Made by a program: the position numbers and the translations under genes. Positions 40,801-47,210 of a DNA stretch of 62,000 nucleotides are shown one piece after another. The notes below the pieces were generated by a model that had not been told where the DNA came from, did no database searches, and worked only from the letters and a program-made list of their open reading frames with translations. The stretch's first letter is position 1, and each line of letters opens with the position of its first letter. Origin of the DNA: Symbiodinium natans (lineage: Eukaryota > Sar > Dinophyceae > Suessiales > Symbiodiniaceae); assembly GCA_905221605.1 (NCBI GenBank), contig CAJNDS010002635.1:65001-127000 (forward strand), in the 5' to 3' direction.

Positions 40801-41349
40801 GAATGATACTTGTCAGGCTAGAAGGACCCCAATTTTCGGGCCCATTTGATGCCCAAGGCACACTGAGTCCTTTATCTCCGAAATAGCCGAAGCCCCCGCC
40901 ATTGCATGCAACGAGGACCCCCATACTTGTCGCAAGGTGGTAATTCCTTAACTCCCCTTAGAACCTTAATAAAAATAATGTTTCTAATATCCTCTTTGGT
41001 TTTATATAAACAAAAATAGAAAAATTTCCCAAGGGGGATAAAGATTCAAGCTGTATCTTCCCTCAGGCTGGTAGATGTTCGCGTCGCCTACGCTGAGACT
41101 GCATTTGTCGGTCTCCAACCCTAGGTTCGCGATGCCCATGTGCCCGAAACTGCTGCCAGGCGTGTAGCCGCCCAAGCAAGCGAAGTCGCAACCCAGCCTG
41201 CTCGGATGCGCTTGTGCCCGCAGGCACTGGCGCACCAAGTAGATCATCCCGAGCTTCTGCATCAGAGACATCAAGAGAAAGATCCTCAAAGCAAAGGGGC
41301 CCCGTCTCTTCAAGCTGAGGCCAAAAACTGCAGCCAAGGGTGTTCTCAT
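25814..41349 (-). CDS. Gene A: giant modular surface protein (sushi/CCP-like, SEA-like, one TM)
   Basis: ATG at 41349, TGA at 25814. Forty exons lie between the 39 introns listed separately; together they encode about 2,894 residues and 38 of 39 junctions keep frame. A hydrophobic segment (residues 19-39) is a signal peptide or anchor. Residues 40-400 hold Cys-rich modules ending in a YPGGCF motif. One very large exon (38556-34675) carries six Cys modules with Thr-rich linkers (residues ~400-1200), a second PGGC module and a conserved region. From about residue 1500 to 2600 come many CCP/sushi-like units with C-x3-C-x2-GY and G-x-LP-x-C patterns, often one introner per unit. A Thr-rich linker, a SEA-like stretch (~2623-2760), a membrane helix (IIWYVGLIGCILVIMGL, ~2781-2806) and an acidic tail follow. 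Overall it resembles a single-pass adhesion or recognition receptor. Its ligand is unknown. Confidence 0.85.
25946..26067 (-). mobile_element. Gene A intron 39 (In1)
   Basis: 122 bp. Donor GT. The 9-nt GTCATGGTC occurs at both edges, the longest clean flank duplication of the In1 set. Frame continues from ..NEAK into VMVKDQP.. and the stop codon. Confidence 0.85.
26589..26696 (-). mobile_element. Gene A intron 38 (In1)
   Basis: 108 bp. Donor GT, GTA at both edges. The gene-3' arm is partly lost. Frame continues (..ILNVSSGAVHI..). Confidence 0.82.
26785..26905 (-). mobile_element. Gene A intron 37 (In1 with telomere-like core)
   Basis: 121 bp. Donor GA, GAT at both edges. The centre of the element is replaced by eight CCCTAAA units (26821-26875), while both terminal arms are intact. 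Confidence 0.85.
26982..27097 (-). mobile_element. Gene A intron 36 (In1)
   Basis: 116 bp. Donor GA, GAA at both edges. Frame continues from the Thr-rich linker into the SEA-like region (..TTFWNGTVLI..). Confidence 0.85.
27207..27311 (-). mobile_element. Gene A intron 35 (In8)
   Basis: 105 bp with ends CTAGGTATCGA and TCGACACCTAG. Donor GT, GTTT at both edges. Only copy of this family in the window. Confidence 0.8.
27368..27548 (-). mobile_element. Gene A intron 34 (In1 with C-runs)
   Basis: 181 bp. Donor GC. Arms are recognisable; the interior has a short TTTAGGG array and a C13 run with A9. Frame continues (..FEGGGQETWTC..). Confidence 0.78.
27629..27825 (-). mobile_element. Gene A intron 33 (In4 with telomere-like tract)
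   Basis: About 197 bp. The gene-3' end carries the In4 arm (CTTCAAAGCCTAAG), and a degenerate CCCTAAA tract fills 27717-27812. The acceptor is clear, but I could not find a donor that keeps frame, so this is the one unresolved junction of gene A. Confidence 0.6.
27924..28186 (-). mobile_element. Gene A intron 32 (In1 with variant telomere-like array)
   Basis: 263 bp. Donor GA, GAT at both edges. Contains a run of about a dozen TTAGGGC units (28011-28100) next to ordinary TTTAGGG units. Frame continues (..STVPMVEGYTL..). Confidence 0.8.
28256..28405 (-). mobile_element. Gene A intron 31 (In1)
   Basis: 150 bp. Donor GA, edges GAA and GAG. Interior extended by an extra AACCCGTAAGGGCACATATGA segment. 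Frame continues (..QMQSSKASEE..). Confidence 0.8.
28470..28584 (-). mobile_element. Gene A intron 30 (In1)
   Basis: 115 bp with intact ends. Donor GT, GTA at both edges. Confidence 0.87.
28635..28768 (-). mobile_element. Gene A intron 29 (In1)
   Basis: 134 bp. Donor GC, GCA at both edges. One end has a small tandem duplication (AGTTGGCCCC twice). Confidence 0.85.
28915..29029 (-). mobile_element. Gene A intron 28 (In1)
   Basis: 115 bp. Donor GA, GAC at both edges. Gene-3' end reads CTTGAAG. Frame continues (..AGMEDNCTNL..). Confidence 0.87.
29192..29311 (-). mobile_element. Gene A intron 27 (In1)
   Basis: 120 bp. Donor GA, GAG at both edges. Frame continues (..VAFDESCGVSC..). Confidence 0.87.
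29426..29547 (-). mobile_element. Gene A intron 26 (In1)
   Basis: 122 bp. Donor GA, GAA at both edges. Frame continues (..MTCDESSFFVD..). Confidence 0.87.
29691..29815 (-). mobile_element. Gene A intron 25 (In1)
   Basis: 125 bp. Donor GT, GTG at both edges. Frame continues (..DLPQCVGKPCD..). Confidence 0.87.
29917..30025 (-). mobile_element. Gene A intron 24 (In1/In2-like hybrid)
   Basis: 109 bp. Donor GA, GAAC at both edges. One terminus is CCTTGGGGACTGGAC, but the inside (GTTAAGC..TTTAACC, GGATATTATAGACG) is unlike In1 and recalls In2, so it is either a separate family or a recombinant. Confidence 0.78.
30091..30198 (-). repeat. Gene A intron 23: pure telomere-like repeat
   Basis: 108 bp made almost entirely of CCCTAAA units. 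It splits a CCP unit, and frame continues exactly across it (..PKSCQDLTLDG..). Donor GA, acceptor GGGGAAG. GGAAGG occurs at both edges. There is no introner arm. Confidence 0.8.
30271..30608 (-). mobile_element. Gene A intron 22 (In2 carrying two nested In1)
   Basis: 338 bp. Donor GA, GAGCC at both edges, frame continues (..DGTSEPFRCEA..). The In2 sequence is interrupted twice by complete In1 copies: 30489-30600 near its gene-5' end and about 30330-30442 in the middle. The middle one has ATA on both sides and resumes In2 sequence immediately. Confidence 0.82.
30653..30829 (-). mobile_element. Gene A intron 21 (In1 with nested In2)
   Basis: 177 bp. Donor GT, GTACC at both edges. A nearly complete In2 (about 30685-30784) interrupts the interior of the In1 copy. 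Frame continues (..NLTTGGTCEATC..). Confidence 0.82.
30882..31033 (-). mobile_element. Gene A intron 20 (In5-like plus telomere-like tract)
   Basis: 152 bp. Donor GA, edges GAC and GAG. One half resembles the In5 palindrome (TACCCTTTAAGGGATTA), the other is a TTTAGGG/TTGAGGG tract (30900-30968). Confidence 0.7.
31410..31527 (-). mobile_element. Gene A intron 19 (In1)
   Basis: 118 bp. Donor GT, GTG at both edges. Frame continues (..DTCSKWCLPDK..). Confidence 0.85.
31623..31795 (-). mobile_element. Gene A intron 18 (In3 plus telomere-like tract)
   Basis: 173 bp. Donor GA, GAG at both edges. In3-type ends surround nine TTTAGGG units (31688-31751). Frame continues (..LNGRLEAWARR..). Confidence 0.75.
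31888..32079 (-). mobile_element. Gene A intron 17 (In3 plus telomere-like tract)
   Basis: 192 bp. Donor GT. A C16 run marks the In3 loop. A TTCAGGG/TTTAGGG tract (31899-31966) follows the In3 end, and the 9-nt GACAGGGCA lies on both sides of that tract, as if the old acceptor had been duplicated. Confidence 0.7.
32217..32330 (-). mobile_element. Gene A intron 16 (In3)
   Basis: 114 bp, the cleanest In3 copy. Donor GT, GTAC at both edges. Frame continues (..DTITGYWDMEQ..). Confidence 0.83.
32443..32559 (-). mobile_element. Gene A intron 15 (In4)
   Basis: 117 bp with arms GGCTTTGGAGTAC and GTCTACTCCAAAGC. Donor GC, edges GCTG and GAAG. Frame continues (..GERERRSVGDV..). Confidence 0.75.
32649..33023 (-). 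mobile_element. Gene A intron 14 (In9, telomere-like tract and In2)
   Basis: 375 bp composite. In9 arms (CTAGGTGGGGCC at 33018 and GGGCTACCTAG near 32857) enclose a CCCTAAA tract (32883-32990), and a complete In2 copy follows (32663-32764). Donor GT, edges GTGT and GTAT. Frame continues (..ALADGYWAEGD..). Confidence 0.75.
33107..33258 (-). mobile_element. Gene A intron 13 (In1, repeated arm)
   Basis: 152 bp. Donor GA, GAAC at both edges. The inner ATGAACCCTAAA..TTGGGGTCATA block is duplicated. Frame continues (..LIGQAELQCSE..). Confidence 0.82.
33317..33583 (-). mobile_element. Gene A intron 12 (In1, multiply extended)
   Basis: 267 bp. Donor GT, edges GTG and GTA. At least two In1 interiors (CTGACTACT..ATTCC..GAGGTA and CTGACTACTATAATTCC) lie in series. 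Frame continues (..CIGVEYNKNC..). Confidence 0.8.
33682..33899 (-). mobile_element. Gene A intron 11 (In1 double)
   Basis: 218 bp. Two In1 units, the outer one starting at the intron edge and a second with its own CCTTGGGGGCAAATTATG start at 33769. Donor GC, edges GCT and GTT. Frame continues (..EDGTLVGGKLP..). Confidence 0.8.
33953..34065 (-). mobile_element. Gene A intron 10 (In1, close to consensus)
   Basis: 113 bp with both termini and both inner arms intact. Donor GT, GTAC at both edges. Confidence 0.87.
34139..34249 (-). mobile_element. Gene A intron 9 (In1)
   Basis: 111 bp. Donor GC, edges GCC and GTC. Frame continues (..YLFGNVSFDLQ..). Confidence 0.85.
34569..34674 (-). mobile_element. 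Gene A intron 8 (In7)
   Basis: 106 bp. Donor GT, GTAT at both edges. Same family as intron 1 of gene C, and about the same length. Frame continues (..GDSRWYNCQTD..). Confidence 0.83.
35940..37785 (-). repeat. Tandem array of Cys-module coding units (396-bp period)
   Basis: Five nearly identical units inside one exon of gene A. The marker TCTGCCTTGTAGAA starts at 35968, 36364, 36760, 37156 and 37492, giving spacings of 396, 396, 396 and 336 bp. The short spacing lacks one 60-bp Thr-rich linker block. A sixth, more diverged unit lies at about 38040-38335. Each module begins DGYCTPG, has eight Cys and ends FFYKADSCPLP. Long plus-strand frames through the array are shadows of it. Confidence 0.92.
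38557..38680 (-). mobile_element. Gene A intron 7 (In1 with lost gene-3' arm)
   Basis: 124 bp. Donor GT, GTAC at both edges. The gene-3' terminus has decayed and the acceptor is now AAAAAAG. Frame continues into a YYPGGC motif. Confidence 0.8.
38839..38950 (-). mobile_element. Gene A intron 6 (In1)
   Basis: 112 bp. Donor GC, edges GCC and GTC. Frame continues (..FRQDGVIKLCE..). Confidence 0.82.
39053..39142 (-). repeat. Gene A intron 5: telomere-like tract between a duplicated exon end
   Basis: 90 bp, mainly CCCTAAA units (39073-39125). A 24-nt exon segment is present on both sides (39044-39067 and 39134-39157) with 21 of 24 matches, encoding SFEDKG each time. With a GA donor and the AG of TTCGAG as acceptor one copy is removed and frame continues (..GRSFEDKGNDGF..). 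Confidence 0.75.
39249..39382 (-). mobile_element. Gene A intron 4 (In2-like)
   Basis: 134 bp. Starts with a CTTAGTAGCTGAGTAGG arm. The middle is TATATATATA-rich and the gene-3' end differs from In2 (ACTGAG). Donor GT, GTT at both edges. Frame continues (..NIELVFLPGDYR..). Confidence 0.78.
39493..40626 (-). other. Gene A intron 3: 1.1-kb compound intron
   Basis: Donor GT, GTT at both edges, frame continues (..DGMWVAPELTL..). The gene-5' end is In1-like (CCTTGGACAAGTTAAGG). Inside are telomere-like tracts (40131-40220 and 40236-40322), two blocks of the CTAGCGC motif (about 40000-40025 and 40350-40375), a related pair of CATGGTGCC..CCTT segments (39667 and 40410), and a TATATATA run. Plus-strand frames at 39422-40011 have no recognisable domain. 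It looks like an introner that received further insertions. Confidence 0.65.
40741..40861 (-). mobile_element. Gene A intron 2 (In1)
   Basis: 121 bp. Donor GT, edges GTG and GCG. A short TTTAGGG run lies inside the gene-3' arm. Frame continues (..DKGLSADTGSQ..). Confidence 0.8.
40947..41047 (-). mobile_element. Gene A intron 1 (In6)
   Basis: 101 bp. Donor GA, GAAT at both edges, acceptor GTTAAG. Frame continues (..GRYSLNYHLATS..). Confidence 0.8.
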
Positions 41350-42280
41350 GGCCTAAGCGTCTTAGTTGCGCCAAGTATTGCTTAAGTGCAAAGTGTGCCT
41401 ATTTGCACTGCGTCGAAAGTGCAATCTGCAGATTTGCAGTGCAACTCCGCGGCAAAGAGGCCGCGCTTCCCGCTACTTTGTCTGCGTCTGAACAGCGGTG
41501 TACCACGATGTCCCACATGCCTCCGATGACGCCAGATTACGCGGATCAACAAGATCTGCAGGACCTGGGACCATCTTTACCTACGGTCTTTTGACTTATG
41601 CTTACTAATTATAGGGCAGTTACTACGACTGTGTAGGAAAATAGAGTCCCAGGGACGATTTACTAAGTTTACTAACGGGGGGGGAGGGGGGGGCTGTGCG
41701 CATTCGGAGAGATCTGGTTTCCGAAAAACAGACAGGCTAGTAGCAGGGGGGTATAAGGGGGCGTTTAATGGAATCACTGGCCATGCAGGCAGTCGAAACT
41801 CATCAAGCTCTCAATCCCAAACGTATGAACTATGCAGGTATCAGGGCAAGGAGCAGCTTGGGCTGTCCCTACCAGCTAAGACACATCACGTCTCGCAACC
41901 ATACGCATGAATACCATACCGGTGGGCCAGGATTGTACAAGCTATTCCCACAGCATCACAAGCCCAGCGCAGGATCTCGCTAGCACTGCGCTGAGCATGT
42001 GCAGGGAAGAAGTTAGCAATGCATGTTTGCATGCAAACGAGCATATGTCGATGCATGCCTGATGCGACACATTTACTCCAGCTGGAGAAAAGCTTGCATG
42101 TATTTAGGTATGCATGCATGCATGCAAGTATGTATATGTGTATGCAAACATACGTGATGTGCATGCCTACGCATTAAACTGACAATCTGTATGTGTATAC
42201 ATCTACGTGAATGTGCAGACATGGCTGCGAAGCGACCCACACGCCTGCGTGCGACTGCGTTCACCTCTGCCAGATGCATA
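41350..42280. other. Gene A 5' flank
   Basis: About 930 bp upstream of the gene A start codon. It holds G-runs (41679-41697), a GCAT-rich tract (about 42080-42140) and no TATA-like element or clear frame. Confidence 0.4.
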
Positions 42281-42490
42281 TACCCTAAACCCTAAACCCT
42301 AAACCCTGAACCCTGAACCCTAAACCCTAAACCCTAAACCCTAAATATGCTAGCCTACAGGTGCTCTATACTCACAGTGTATGCGGCTTTGTCTACATAT
42401 ACTTCTGCGTATACGCTGCTGAGATCGTATAGCTCCTATGCTTCTCCAGCTTCCGGGCCTGCGGCGCCATTCCGCAGGTTAGAGGTTCTG
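42281..42490. repeat. Telomere-like tract and flank
   Basis: CCCTAAA/CCCTGAA units at 42281-42346, then unremarkable sequence up to an In1 element. Confidence 0.7.
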
Positions 42491-42606
42491 CCTTTGGGGA
42501 CGAAATGAACCCTAAAATTGGGGGTCATATACCCTGACTACTATAATTCCTATTAAGGTATATGAACCATAAACCCTTTTAGGGTTCATTTCGTCCCCAT
42601 GCAAGG
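42491..42606. mobile_element. In1 introner with near-consensus interior
   Basis: The internal sequence from CGAAATGAACCC to GGGTTCATTTCG is essentially the family consensus. The ends differ: CCTTTGGGG at the left, and CCCCATGCAAGG with a 3-nt insertion at the right. No flanking exon is assigned. Confidence 0.75.
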
Positions 42607-42902
42607 CATGTCGGCCCTCTTGGCTTAAGCCGTTGAACATCCTTCTCAGATGTCACTCCGGGGCTCTGGTGATGAAGCTATTTAGCCAGTAGGGTTTAGG
42701 GTTTAGGGTTTAGGGTTTAGGGTTAGCATAGACAACCGAAACCTATGGAATCATGAATGCTGATGGCTATATCGATGCGATCAGAAACGCACGGTTGCTT
42801 CGCAAAAGGCGGCCAACATCAACACCTCTTGGCATCCCCACGCTATTCTCCGTGTTCTTATGATTTTCCAAGGCACGTCAACTTGATCTGACATGCCCCA
42901 AT

Positions 42903-43005
42903 GCTTAGTTGCCCAAAACCCTGGCCCAAAAAAGTTTAAACTTTTCTTTCAGTAGGGGTTTAGTATACCCAAAAAGCTTAAAGTTCACCTACTGGGCTCC
43001 TAATA
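42903..43005. mobile_element. In2/In3-like inverted-repeat element
   Basis: CTTAGTTGCCCAAAA.. at the left and ..GTTCACCTACTGGGCTCCTAA at the right, with TTTAAACTTTT and AAGCTTAAAG inside. A frame on the minus strand just above it starts MDPEAMTLSGRF and could be a small exon (43014-43087), but I found no partner exon. Confidence 0.45.
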
Positions 43006-43088
43006 ATGTGGCCTTGAGCAGCAGCCACGGCACGCCGAGGCTCTGGCCGAACCTTCCGCTCAAAGTCATGGCCTCGGGATCCATCCTT

Positions 43089-43360
43089 TAGGGTTTGGGG
43101 TTTAGGGCTTTAGGGTTTAGGGTTTAGGGTTTAGAAGCCGCGTGCTGTCAAGAGGCCAGAGCAAAGTGCAGCAGCCGAGTATGCAGCCAATTGTGATGCC
43201 CACGGCCTATCACAGGTCAGACCGAAAGAAGGCGCGTGGAGGGCACAGCGAACGTGGCCTAAACCCTAAACCCTAAACCCTAAACCCTAAACCCTAAACC
43301 CTAAACCCTAAACCCTAAACCCTAAACCCTAAACCCTAAACCCTAAACCCTAAACCCTAC
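43089..43360. repeat. Two telomere-like arrays in opposite orientation
   Basis: TTTAGGG at 43089-43133 and CCCTAAA at 43259-43358 face each other across about 125 bp of unrelated sequence. Confidence 0.85.
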
Positions 43361-43440
43361 ATTCCGCCAGCGCACCGTCACGCCCATATCTCCTCAGGCT
43401 CGCTGAGCTTTAGCCCAATCGCTTACAGTCAATGTGCAAA

Positions 43441-43574
43441 CCTTAGGGACCAAATGAACCCTAAAAGGGTTTAGGGTTTAGGGTTTAGGGGGTTTATGGC
43501 TCATGTACCTGAAATAGGAATTATAGTAGTATAGGGTATATGACCCCCATTTTAGGTTTCTATCGTCCCCAAGG
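43441..43574. mobile_element. In1 introner with telomere-like expansion
   Basis: Starts CCTTAGGGACCAAATGAACC and ends ATCGTCCCCAAGG. The inner arm has expanded to several TTTAGGG units (43466-43493). Confidence 0.7.
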
Positions 43575-43784
43575 AGAAGAAGAAAGGAAGCAGACAAGCC
43601 TCCTCCCTTTGTTCCCCAGTTCACCCTTCTTCTCCTTGTTTTTGTATATTGTTGTTTTGTCATGTTTTTCTTGTCGCCCTTGTCATATGGTGAGTCCCAC
43701 CCTTTTTCTTGCAACATTCTTTCGCCTCGTTCAAGGGCTCGGTAGCCTCCTAATCAACATGCCTCCTTATGCCTCGATGCATTG

Positions 43785-43845
43785 GGTTTAGGGTTTAGGG
43801 TTTAGGGTTTAGGGTTTAGGGTTTAGGGTTTAGGGTTTAGGGTTC
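43785..43845. repeat. Telomere-like array
   Basis: Eight TTTAGGG units, continuous and uniform. Confidence 0.9.
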
Positions 43846-44027
43846 TGGGACCAAATCCTAAATTTTGCCTCATGGTTGCTGAAAAGGGTTTGGTCGCCCC
43901 TTGGAGGCTCAAAGAGCTCTACGGATTCACCTGCTGAAAGTTGGCATCGTGGGGCGTTGCCATTGGTGTTAAGTCTTTTAACACAATTCGTCGTGTTGGC
44001 CAGGCCAACTGAGCGGTGTCCCAGATT

Positions 44028-44335
44028 CTCACTCGCTCTCCTCACTCGCTCTCTCCTCTCTCGCTCTCTCGCTCTCTCGCTCTCTCGCTCTCTCTCTCGC
44101 TCTCTCGCTCTCTCTCTCGCTCTCTCGCTCTCTCGCTCTCTCGCTCTCTCGCTCTCTCGCTCTCTCGCTCTCTCGCTCTCTCGCTCTCTCGCTCTCTCGC
44201 TCTCTCGCCTCTCTCTCTCTCCTCTCTCCTCTCTCCTCTCTCCTCTCTCCCCTCTCCCTCTCTCCCTCTCTCTCCTCTCTCCTCTCTCCTCTCTCCCCTC
44301 TCCCCTCTCCCCTCTCCCCTCTCCCCTCTCCCTCT
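44028..44335. repeat. CTCTCG / CTCCCCT microsatellite
   Basis: Blocks of CGCTCTCT and then CTCTCCC. Both strands are open through it (Ser/Leu/Arg or Glu/Arg repeats). These frames are repeat artefacts. Confidence 0.9.
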
Positions 44336-44658
44336 GTTTCGCCTTCTCCAGCTTGAGTCCCGCACCCGTCTCTATATCCCAAAGAACACAGCAGCGCCAG
44401 ACTGCCAGACCTCGAAGCCCAGGGACTGGCCTCGAGCGGCCCGACCAGATGCCGGCGCCGTCGCTCAAAGTGTTCCCGATGGCGGCCCTGGGCACGCAAG
44501 GCTGCCGGCTTCTCACTTTTCCAACAGCTTCCGACTCGGGACCCGGGCGGCCATGTGCTGAAGCTCAGGGCCACCTGAGTAGTTCGCCGTCTGGCTCTGA
44601 GCAGCCCCACGATCCTAAAGCGGCATGTTCAAGCTTGGGCGCGAGCCGCCGAAGACGA

Positions 44659-45553
44659 TCATGAGAAAGATGTCCAGGAACCCGAACCTGTCAAGCACTC
44701 CAGTTCACACAGCGGGAGGGACCCGACGGGCACTTCTCTCGCGGTCTCGTCGCTCTTCTCTGCAAAACACTTCAGAAGCTCTCTCAACCCAATGAGAAAG
44801 GCTGCACCTGTGCAGCTGCACACGAGGTGACGGACCTGGCTTGGCATCATGGCCTCCATCCGGCAAATGTCGCAAAAATTCTGCGAGCCTCCACACAGTA
44901 CAGACGTAGCGATGCTGAGACCCTGCACTGCACGCCTCTCCTGCTTGTCAAATACCCTGCATTGCCCGAAAGCTGTGACCAAGCATATTCTCGTGAGCCC
45001 CTGCAGCACACTTCCCCACTGCACAACGGGCAAGGCTCTAAACCCTAAACCCTAAACCCTAAACCCTAAACCCTAAACCCTAGACCCTAAACCCTAAACC
45101 CTACACCCTAAACCCTAAACCCTAAAGTTGAAAGCACTGCTGAGCATTGTCTGCCTCCAAGCTTGAGCACAGAGCGCTGCCGCACACCAGTCTGGGACTT
45201 GCAGAATGTGACTGTCACGCCAGTCTACGTACAGTGGTCTAGAAAGCAACAGTACCTTGGGGACGAAATGAACCCTAAAATTGGGGTCATATACCCTGGC
45301 TGCTGTAATTCCTATTAAGGTATATGAAGCATAAACCCTTTTAGGGTTCATTTCGTCCCCAAGGTACTGACTGGCCTTTTTCTCGGAATGCCCACAGAAA
45401 ATGAAACGTCTGCCCTTTATGGTCTGCAGTCTCTCACAAACAAGAGGGATCGCAGGATCCTCTCCATAATCTCTCCAACCGAAACCCAACAAGTGACTTT
45501 TGACAAAGTGCTCCTTCCTGCGTTTAGGGTCCAAGGCTTTGGCGGGCTGTTGG
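44659..45553 (-). CDS. Gene D: partial, three exons, product unknown
   Basis: Exon blocks: about 45553-45368, 45255 to about 45122, and about 45036-44659 with a TGA at 44659. The first two join in frame across an In1 intron (..EKKASQVLLLSRPLYVDW..). The second and third are in compatible frames across a telomere-like tract (..SSAFNFRALPVVQW..), although no standard donor fits there. The 5' end was not found: a stop lies shortly upstream of 45553. The third exon has a CDIC..CSC cysteine pattern that could bind metal. I do not recognise a family. Confidence 0.5.
45034..45121 (-). repeat. Telomere-like tract, probable intron of gene D
   Basis: About twelve CCCTAAA units, a few with substitutions. 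The frames on the two sides match if the tract is removed. Confidence 0.55.
45256..45367 (-). mobile_element. Gene D intron (In1, close to consensus)
   Basis: 112 bp. Donor GT, GTA at both edges, both termini intact. Frame is kept. Confidence 0.8.
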
Positions 45554-46034
45554 TCTTTCAGGAAAAGTGCAAGTAAGGATCAAATCATTTCCTCCTCTTG
45601 CCTGGAGTGGGAGCTGCAAGCGCGGCCTTGTCCCCACTCCCCCCCGCTCTCTAAGAGTGGATGTTTGGTCAGCCGAAGGCTTGTTGAGTGATCAGAAACG
45701 GTCTATGGAGACAAGGGAGCGAGATCGGACATGACACCGTGTGCCTACAACAGTCAACGCCTTGATGCGGAACTCGTACGCTTTTTTCTTTTCTGTCAGG
45801 TCGCCAAGCCGTCACATGCAGGGCATTTACAGCCGAGACATGCACGAGCTCAAAAGTCAGCTAGTAAACTTGCCGGTTGTCGCCACAAGCTACGAGCAAA
45901 GCTCGCCCCGCGTCGATGGGTATTTGCAGCTGAGAGTGAGATTGAGCGGGCTCCCCCGATGTTCTCAGCTCACGCTCACGCTAGGACGACCTAGCAGCAG
46001 CGTGGAGAGGGGCTAGTGGTCTTTCTCAAAATCG
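45554..46034. other. No assignable feature
   Basis: Ordinary sequence with short frames on the plus strand (45731-46016), none with a recognisable domain or codon pattern that I would trust. Confidence 0.35.
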
Positions 46035-46361
46035 TGGTTCCTTCTTTTTGGGAACCCTAAATAGTAAACCCTAAACCCCAACCCCAAACCCTAAACCCCT
46101 TGTCACAGTGACTCCACTTCACTCTCCCTGTCTGTACGACCGACTCCTGCTGCGGAGGCCGGCGCAGAGGAGCAAAAATCGTGACTCCAAAAGGGAACAA
46201 AAAAACTAGAGAAGTGACCTCATCCCTCCCCCTAGTCTTCACCCGCCCCCCCCCCCCCCCCTATACTAAAATAGACCTACGAGAGAGTATTTAGAGCATT
46301 AGGGGGGGTTAGGGGAGGTTTAATACCCGGGGCCACCTGCAAGGAAGAAACTGATTTCATG

Positions 46362-46691
46362 CCTTGGGGACTCATTCTGAACCCTAGACAGGTTTCATAG
46401 CTCATATACCTTATAAAAGGAAATATATTATGAACCCCAAAAGGGTTTATGGTCAATAATTCTGAACCCTAGAAGGGTTATTTATGTATATATGTATATT
46501 ATATATACATACACATTTTTTTAGCTCATATATACCTCTAAAAGGGTTTAATAGCTCGTATACCTTAAAAGGAAGTACGGTAGTCAGAATTATGAATCCT
46601 AAAAGGGTTTATGGGGGTCAATACACCTTAATAGGAATTATAGTAATCAGGGTATATGACCCCAATTTTAGGGTTCATTTCGTCCCCAAGG
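46362..46691. mobile_element. Expanded In1-family element
   Basis: 330 bp between a CCTTGGGGACTCATTCTGAACCC start and a TTCATTTCGTCCCCAAGG end. Four or five partial repeats of GAACCC(T/C)A(A/G)AAGGGTTTATGG lie between them, with TATATAC-rich spacers. An element that grew by internal duplication. Confidence 0.65.
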
Positions 46692-46919
46692 TGTTAAGGC
46701 AGTTCAAAACATCGCAATGGAACATTCACTGCTAATTGCTTAAGAACTCCACCCCCCCCCCTCCCAAATTGTTTTCCTTATAAGTGTAATATGAGGATCA
46801 TTATTTTAGTTCTTGGGGGTAAGGATTGAGCAGCGTTCAGCAACCGCAGGGGGCTTCCGTCTAGAACATCCCTGTCTGTCGTTTCATTATCGCAATGCTG
46901 GGGAGGTGCGACGCTCAGA

Positions 46920-47210
46920 ACTCAGGGTTTAGGGTTTAGGGGTTTAGGGTTTAGGGGTTAGGGGTTTAGGGGTTTAGGGGTTTAGGGTTTAGGCTTTAGG
47001 GCCAACCTCCGAAGTCCAGAGAACCTGCCCAGCATTCGCCTCACAAGCCTCGACGCTCGACGTGCAAAACGTCGAAAGATGCCACTGCCTCCGCAGTCGC
47101 CTGCGCCGCCTGCCGACTTGGGGTTTAGGGTTTAGGGTTTAGGGTTTAGGGTTTAGGGTTTAGGGTTTAGGGTTTAGGGTTTAGGGTTTAGGGTTTAGGC
47201 TTTAGGGCCG
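46920..47210. repeat. Two telomere-like arrays
   Basis: 46924-47003 is a degenerate array with GGTTTAGGGG units; 47121-47208 is uniform TTTAGGG. About 115 bp of unrelated sequence separates them. Confidence 0.85.

Noticed and set aside
44029-44664. Arg/Glu and Leu/Ser repeat frames
   Set aside because: Products of the CTCTCG microsatellite; the parts beyond it show no domain.
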